Of a DNA stretch of 8,486 nt, positions 4,945 through 8,486 are shown one piece after another (the first letter of the stretch is position 1; every line of letters begins with the position of its first letter). The DNA is from an uncultured Porphyromonas sp. (GTDB lineage: Bacteria; Bacteroidota; Bacteroidia; Bacteroidales; Porphyromonadaceae): the NCBI GenBank assembly GCA_945875135.1, contig CAMCJO010000080.1:1-8486 (forward strand), given 5' to 3'. Below the pieces are notes generated by a model, which did no database searches, had not been told where the DNA came from, and was given only the letters and a program-made list of their open reading frames with translations. The position numbers and the translations under genes were made by a program.

Positions 4945-6708
4945 ATGATTCCTAAGATAAAAAGGCTTCTCTCCATCTGTGGGGGGTATCTCAAGCAGTT
5001 GTGGGGGCGTATGTGTAGTATGCCAAATCTCTTTGCCTTCCTGACACTCCTACAAGTACTTATGGGAAGCTTAATGATACTGCACCTTCGCATGGAGATG
5101 CCTCTGCTCCTTTGGCTGGGAGGTTATATCGCCTGCACAGCGATACTGATGACGCTCCCTGCCATACTACCACAGCGGTGGTGGCGCATAACCTGGACTA
5201 GTCTGATCGTACTGCTCTCGGCTGTACTATTTATATATGAGTACTATCTACTCACGGAGCACGGTACGCTCCTAACGCAGACCGTCTTGCTGCAGTACTA
5301 TCCGCCCTGGGCCGACGATGTGTGTCGCTCGCTACTACCGTGGAGTATGCCGATGCACACGCTACTGGAGGCCATCGGACTGCTCTGTGGCATCAGCCTT
5401 GTGACCTGGTTAATTCGCAAGGGCTGGGGGCTAGTCTCCATGCTACTGGTGGTACTTATCTCTGGTATACCGCACGCTACACAGCTAAGCCCGATAGTGA
5501 CAGGGGGTATCTCGAATGAAGAGGCTTACACGCTCGCTCATGAGTACAATATGATGAGCCGCTACATCGGGACAACGCTAGGAGTCTTTGCCAATCAAAA
5601 GCGATATGATGATATGGCGCAGAACTTATGGAAAAACGTCCCGACCAACGTTCGCCTTATGCCTCAGCGCAAGCCACACAACGTGGTAGTCATCATCGGC
5701 GAGTCCCTACGTCGTCTAGATATGCACTGCTACGGCTACCCGCTAGAGAATACGCCACACCTAGACTCGCTTGTCCGCTCGGGCTCGCTCACGCTATATG
5801 ATGATGTCGTCTGTCCACAGCCCAACACAATCACCTCACTGCGACGTGTCCTCACCATACGAGGAGAGGACGAGCAGGCACCTTGGGATGCCACGACTAC
5901 CCTACCTATCGCTTTCTCCTCCGCTGGCTACAAAACCTACTGGTGTAGCAATCAGGAGATGGCTGGAGACTGGATCGAGGAGGTTTCGCTCATAGCCTCT
6001 ACGGCAGACAGCTCCTACTACACCGAGGGTAGCACCTCTAGTTCTTTCCATTGGAAAGCTGGTCGAGTCAAGTATGATGAACTCCTCCTACCACATCTAA
6101 CGGACTACCGACAGACCACTTCGCCTAGCGGTCATCTACTAGTAATGACCCACCTAATGGGCAATCATGCAGACTTTACCGATAGATACCCACATGACCG
6201 CTTTGGTCGCTTTACGGCAGAAGATCTCCAGCAGTTGGAGCCTCACCTTAGCTCAGGCGAGGCGCAAAACTCAGCAGAGTATATGAACTCTATACTCTAC
6301 AACGACTATATCGTCTCAGAGATTATCAAGTACTACAGCCACAGCTCCTCCATCGTCATCTACCTCTCCGACCATGGACTAGCTCGCTATGACAATCCCG
6401 AGGCTCCTCATCAAGCAGCTCACTCAGTCTCTGAGAGATCGCTACAGATCCCCTTCATGGTCTATATGTCTGATCAGTTTGCAGAGGAGAATCCTGACAT
6501 TCTACTCGCCGTACAGCGTGCTCGATACAAACCCTTCATGACCGACCTCTTCACCTCTTCACTCATGGGACTTATGGGCATCGAGTCAAACTATACCATC
6601 CCCCGCTTACAGCTATGGAGTCTATCGTACGATGCGACCCGTCCTAGATGTATCAAGGGCTTTGGCTCTGAGGTCACCTTCTCACCTAAGCATCCAGATC
6701 AGCTATGA
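4945..6708 (+). CDS. Phosphoethanolamine transferase-like membrane protein (EptA/sulfatase superfamily), catalytic residues intact
   Basis: An inner-membrane protein with a periplasmic alkaline-phosphatase-fold domain, of the family that moves phosphoethanolamine from phosphatidylethanolamine to lipid A or other envelope glycans. From ATG 4945 it has 587 residues. There are five hydrophobic segments (about 27-47, 52-75, 83-101, 143-157, 160-178), the number in EptA. The soluble domain begins near 240. Seen motifs: Glu253 in IIGESLRRLDMHCYGY (metal), Thr295 in CPQPNTITS (predicted nucleophile, 42 residues later), His403 and His408 in THLMGNHADF, and Asp476-His477 in YLSDHG (metal). Spacings are close to those of MCR-1 (Glu246, Thr285, Asp465-His466). 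The in-frame ATG at 4768 lies inside the phosphatase gene and upstream of the promoter, so it was rejected. The stop overlaps the next start as ATGA. The acceptor is unknown; phosphoglycerol transfer is the main alternative. Confidence 0.88.
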   Translation: MIPKIKRLLSICGGYLKQLWGRMCSMPNLFAFLTLLQVLMGSLMILHLRMEMPLLLWLGGYIACTAILMTLPAILPQRWWRITWTSLIVLLSAVLFIYEYYLLTEHGTLLTQTVLLQYYPPWADDVCRSLLPWSMPMHTLLEAIGLLCGISLVTWLIRKGWGLVSMLLVVLISGIPHATQLSPIVTGGISNEEAYTLAHEYNMMSRYIGTTLGVFANQKRYDDMAQNLWKNVPTNVRLMPQRKPHNVVVIIGESLRRLDMHCYGYPLENTPHLDSLVRSGSLTLYDDVVCPQPNTITSLRRVLTIRGEDEQAPWDATTTLPIAFSSAGYKTYWCSNQEMAGDWIEEVSLIASTADSSYYTEGSTSSSFHWKAGRVKYDELLLPHLTDYRQTTSPSGHLLVMTHLMGNHADFTDRYPHDRFGRFTAEDLQQLEPHLSSGEAQNSAEYMNSILYNDYIVSEIIKYYSHSSSIVIYLSDHGLARYDNPEAPHQAAHSVSERSLQIPFMVYMSDQFAEENPDILLAVQRARYKPFMTDLFTSSLMGLMGIESNYTIPRLQLWSLSYDATRPRCIKGFGSEVTFSPKHPDQL

Positions 6709-8372
6709 AAAAAGCACTCTTACACTACCTCCAGGGAGTCAAAGCAAGGATTCCACAGCTAGTATGGCTACTGATTGCGATGCTGGCGATCTTAACGCTC
6801 AATAACCTTGTCATCAGAGGGCTGCTCTCTAAGAGTGCGACTTATCTATCTAGAGAAAACCTTCCCCTACTATGGGACACCCTCTGGATGGCTACGCTAC
6901 TCTACATCATCCCCACTCTGATCCCCCATCGCATCACACGTCGGGTGGTCATCATCACCGAGCTGGTACTCGTCAGTGCCATACACATTATGGACCTTTA
7001 CCTTGTCAGTACCTATCAGATGCCTTACTGCGACGCTATCGCCATCCCGATCTTTGCAACCAATCCCGGAGAGGCCCACGGCTTCTTTCAGTCGCTACGA
7101 CTAGATATACCCTTTATGCTACGAGAGGGTGGTAAGCTCCTACTAGCTATCTTCCTGCCGCTCGGCATCTCTTGGCTCATAAGTCGTGCTAAGCGTACTA
7201 AAGAGCAGCCCACCCCTTGGGACAAGCGCATCCAGCGATACAGCTCCAAGCTCCTCTTTGTAGTAGTTCTCGTGGGTGCACACATACTCGGCATCAACTA
7301 TCTGCGTCAGACGCGTATCGCCACCAGCTCCGGAGCTATACAGTACAATGCGCATGCACCTCTAGCTCGCCTCATGCTGAGCAGCGGAGAGCTATATCGC
7401 AATGCAAAGCACTGCTCGCTAGACTACAGGCCTCGACAAGCGACACCCCAAGAGGTAGCCGTAGACTCGCTCCTACCACCACACAACGTCGTGCTGGTCC
7501 TTGCCGAAGACGTCTACTCGCACCTGATGCACTGCTACAACCCTATCGTCAGCGACAACACCCCCACCATAGACTCCCTCCTGCAGGCTGGCTCTCTCAT
7601 CAAGCTGGACAGCGTCTATAGTGCCTCTGACAATGCGGCTCTAGCTGCTGCATGGACGCTCACCCTCTGTCCTAAGGATAGCCCTGACAGCTGGGACACC
7701 TACCCCTCTATCTATAGTATCTTTCGTGCAGCAGGCTACGATACCTATTGGCTAGACAACACTCCTCGCATAGCCCGTGGACTAGACGTCTACCCACAGC
7801 TAGCTGCCGACTGCGACCAGCACTTCTTTACCAATCTACGTGCAGACGATCAGGAGTGGACAGACCGCATCCCCTACGATGACGCAGTCCTCGACCAGCT
7901 CAAGCAGCTAGAGAGCCAGTCTCGTCTCACCACCATCCATCTCTTGGGAGCACGCAGTAACATTTGGTGGCGTATCCCCGAGGAGTTCTGTAAGTACAAT
8001 CGCCTATCGGCAAACATTGACATAGACTTACCAGGCGATGCTCTAGACCACGTAGCTCAATACTACAACGTCGTCTACTACCAGGACTATCTACTCAAGC
8101 AGCTCATCGCACACTACCAGGAGACCCCCACGATACTTATCTATTGTAGCCCGGTGGGTGTGTATAGTGAGTGGCACCCCTACTCCAGCGGTCCAGTTGC
8201 GCCCGAGATAAGAGGTCAGGTACCCATGCTGCTCTACCTCTCTCCAGCTATGCAGCGCATCTCTCCCGCTCTACGAGATCAGCTCCTACAGCTCAACGCT
8301 GAGCGTCACAACCTCAGCGACCTACCCCAGCTACTGATGCGTCTCTCTAGCATCCGGGTCTCCCTCTCGTAG
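6705..8372 (+). CDS. Degenerate paralog of the upstream phosphoethanolamine transferase, predicted catalytically inactive
   Basis: A 555-residue membrane protein with the same architecture as its neighbour: five hydrophobic segments (about 18-36, 60-74, 81-104, 144-160, 183-200), then a soluble domain from about 205. The paralogy shows in PHNVVLVLAEDVYSHLMHCY (259-278), which aligns with PHNVVVIIGESLRRLDMHCY upstream. Also shared are NTP.IDSLLQAGSL (285-298) and GYDTYW (344-349). Key residues differ. Glu268 is kept and His412 is kept, but the nucleophile position has Asn310 (Thr295 upstream), the second His of HLMGNH is Arg417 and the metal pair Asp-His is Pro483-Val484 in YCSPVG. The frame is intact to a normal end, so it is not a decayed pseudogene. 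The start overlaps the upstream stop by 4 bases (ATGA), implying coupled translation and roughly matched amounts. A partner, scaffold or lipid-binding role is inferred; a different chemistry is possible. Confidence 0.85.
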   Translation: MKKALLHYLQGVKARIPQLVWLLIAMLAILTLNNLVIRGLLSKSATYLSRENLPLLWDTLWMATLLYIIPTLIPHRITRRVVIITELVLVSAIHIMDLYLVSTYQMPYCDAIAIPIFATNPGEAHGFFQSLRLDIPFMLREGGKLLLAIFLPLGISWLISRAKRTKEQPTPWDKRIQRYSSKLLFVVVLVGAHILGINYLRQTRIATSSGAIQYNAHAPLARLMLSSGELYRNAKHCSLDYRPRQATPQEVAVDSLLPPHNVVLVLAEDVYSHLMHCYNPIVSDNTPTIDSLLQAGSLIKLDSVYSASDNAALAAAWTLTLCPKDSPDSWDTYPSIYSIFRAAGYDTYWLDNTPRIARGLDVYPQLAADCDQHFFTNLRADDQEWTDRIPYDDAVLDQLKQLESQSRLTTIHLLGARSNIWWRIPEEFCKYNRLSANIDIDLPGDALDHVAQYYNVVYYQDYLLKQLIAHYQETPTILIYCSPVGVYSEWHPYSSGPVAPEIRGQVPMLLYLSPAMQRISPALRDQLLQLNAERHNLSDLPQLLMRLSSIRVSLS

Positions 8373-8402
8373 CAAAGCCCCCCTATTACTCACACAACGC
8401 TC

Positions 8403-8438
8403 GCCACACTTATGAGATCTCATAAGTGTGGCTCTTTT
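8403..8438 (+). terminator. Perfect-palindrome terminator of the transferase operon
   Basis: A perfect 30-base palindrome (8403-8432) folds as a 13-bp stem with loop GATC, followed by TCTTTT (8433-8438). It begins 30 bases after the last stop codon. No matching A-tract lies on the other side, so it acts in the + direction. It is also the landing site of the element that follows. Confidence 0.9.
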
Positions 8439-8486
8439 GTATGACGGGCATGTCATAGATCTGTGGTGAAAGTCCACACGGGGCGT
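8439..8486 (+). mobile_element. 5' end of a group II intron, probably class C (truncated by window)
   Basis: Starting at 8439 with GTATGACGGGCATG, the sequence fits a bacterial group II intron 5' end (consensus GUGYG, third base A here). TATGAC (8440-8445) pairs with GTCATA (8452-8457), and TGTGG/CCACA (8462-8477) encloses TGAAAGT, matching the GGTGAGAGTCC element of domain I in class C introns such as that of Oceanobacillus iheyensis. Class C introns are known to insert directly after terminator hairpins, exactly as here. The catalytic core and any reverse transcriptase gene would lie beyond the window. Confidence 0.72.

Noticed and set aside
6705..8372. Second transferase as a decayed pseudogene
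   Set aside because: The frame is open for 555 codons with intact membrane segments, the length matches its paralog, and the start is coupled by ATGA. Loss of active-site residues alone fits a pseudoenzyme better.

Overview
The window looks like a Bacteroidota chromosome, most likely Porphyromonas or a close relative. Four intergenic regions carry the Bacteroidota-type -7 box TAnnTTTG. Shine-Dalgarno sites are weak or absent. Ribosomal protein S16 has the long charged, Ala/Glu/Pro-rich tail seen in this phylum. The genus is inferred from overall protein character, not from a database match. All recognised genes are on the + strand.

Layout. Positions 1-1200 form an AT-rich accessory-looking stretch. 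It has the edge of a 22-bp CACGTGGA repeat, a small putative lipoprotein (194-613) and a small membrane-anchored protein of unknown function (717-1199). A long inverted repeat (1307-1372) lies before the best promoter in the window (1386-1415), which drives rpsP (1479-2090). A strong intrinsic terminator follows rpsP, and its loop contains a TAnnTTTG promoter element for the next gene, an M16 zinc peptidase (2251-3495). After a further -7 box come plsC (3581-4366) and a low-molecular-weight tyrosine phosphatase (4344-4856), overlapping by 23 nt. Another -7 box precedes two tandem membrane proteins of the phosphoethanolamine transferase/sulfatase superfamily (4945-6708 and 6705-8372), overlapping by 4 nt. 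A perfect-palindrome terminator (8403-8432 plus T-tract) closes the operon. The last 48 bases look like the 5' end of a bacterial group II intron of the terminator-targeting class C type.

How the genes fit together. plsC makes phosphatidic acid, the precursor of phosphatidylethanolamine, which is the usual donor for EptA-type transferases. The 3581-8372 stretch can therefore be read as an envelope-lipid module with an embedded phosphatase; this is inference from context.

Most interesting points. First, the transferase pair: the upstream copy keeps the metal-binding and nucleophile motifs, while the downstream copy is full length and in frame but has lost the nucleophile Thr, the Asp-His metal pair and one His. 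It appears to be a pseudoenzyme translationally coupled to its active paralog. Second, the group II intron boundary directly after a terminator.
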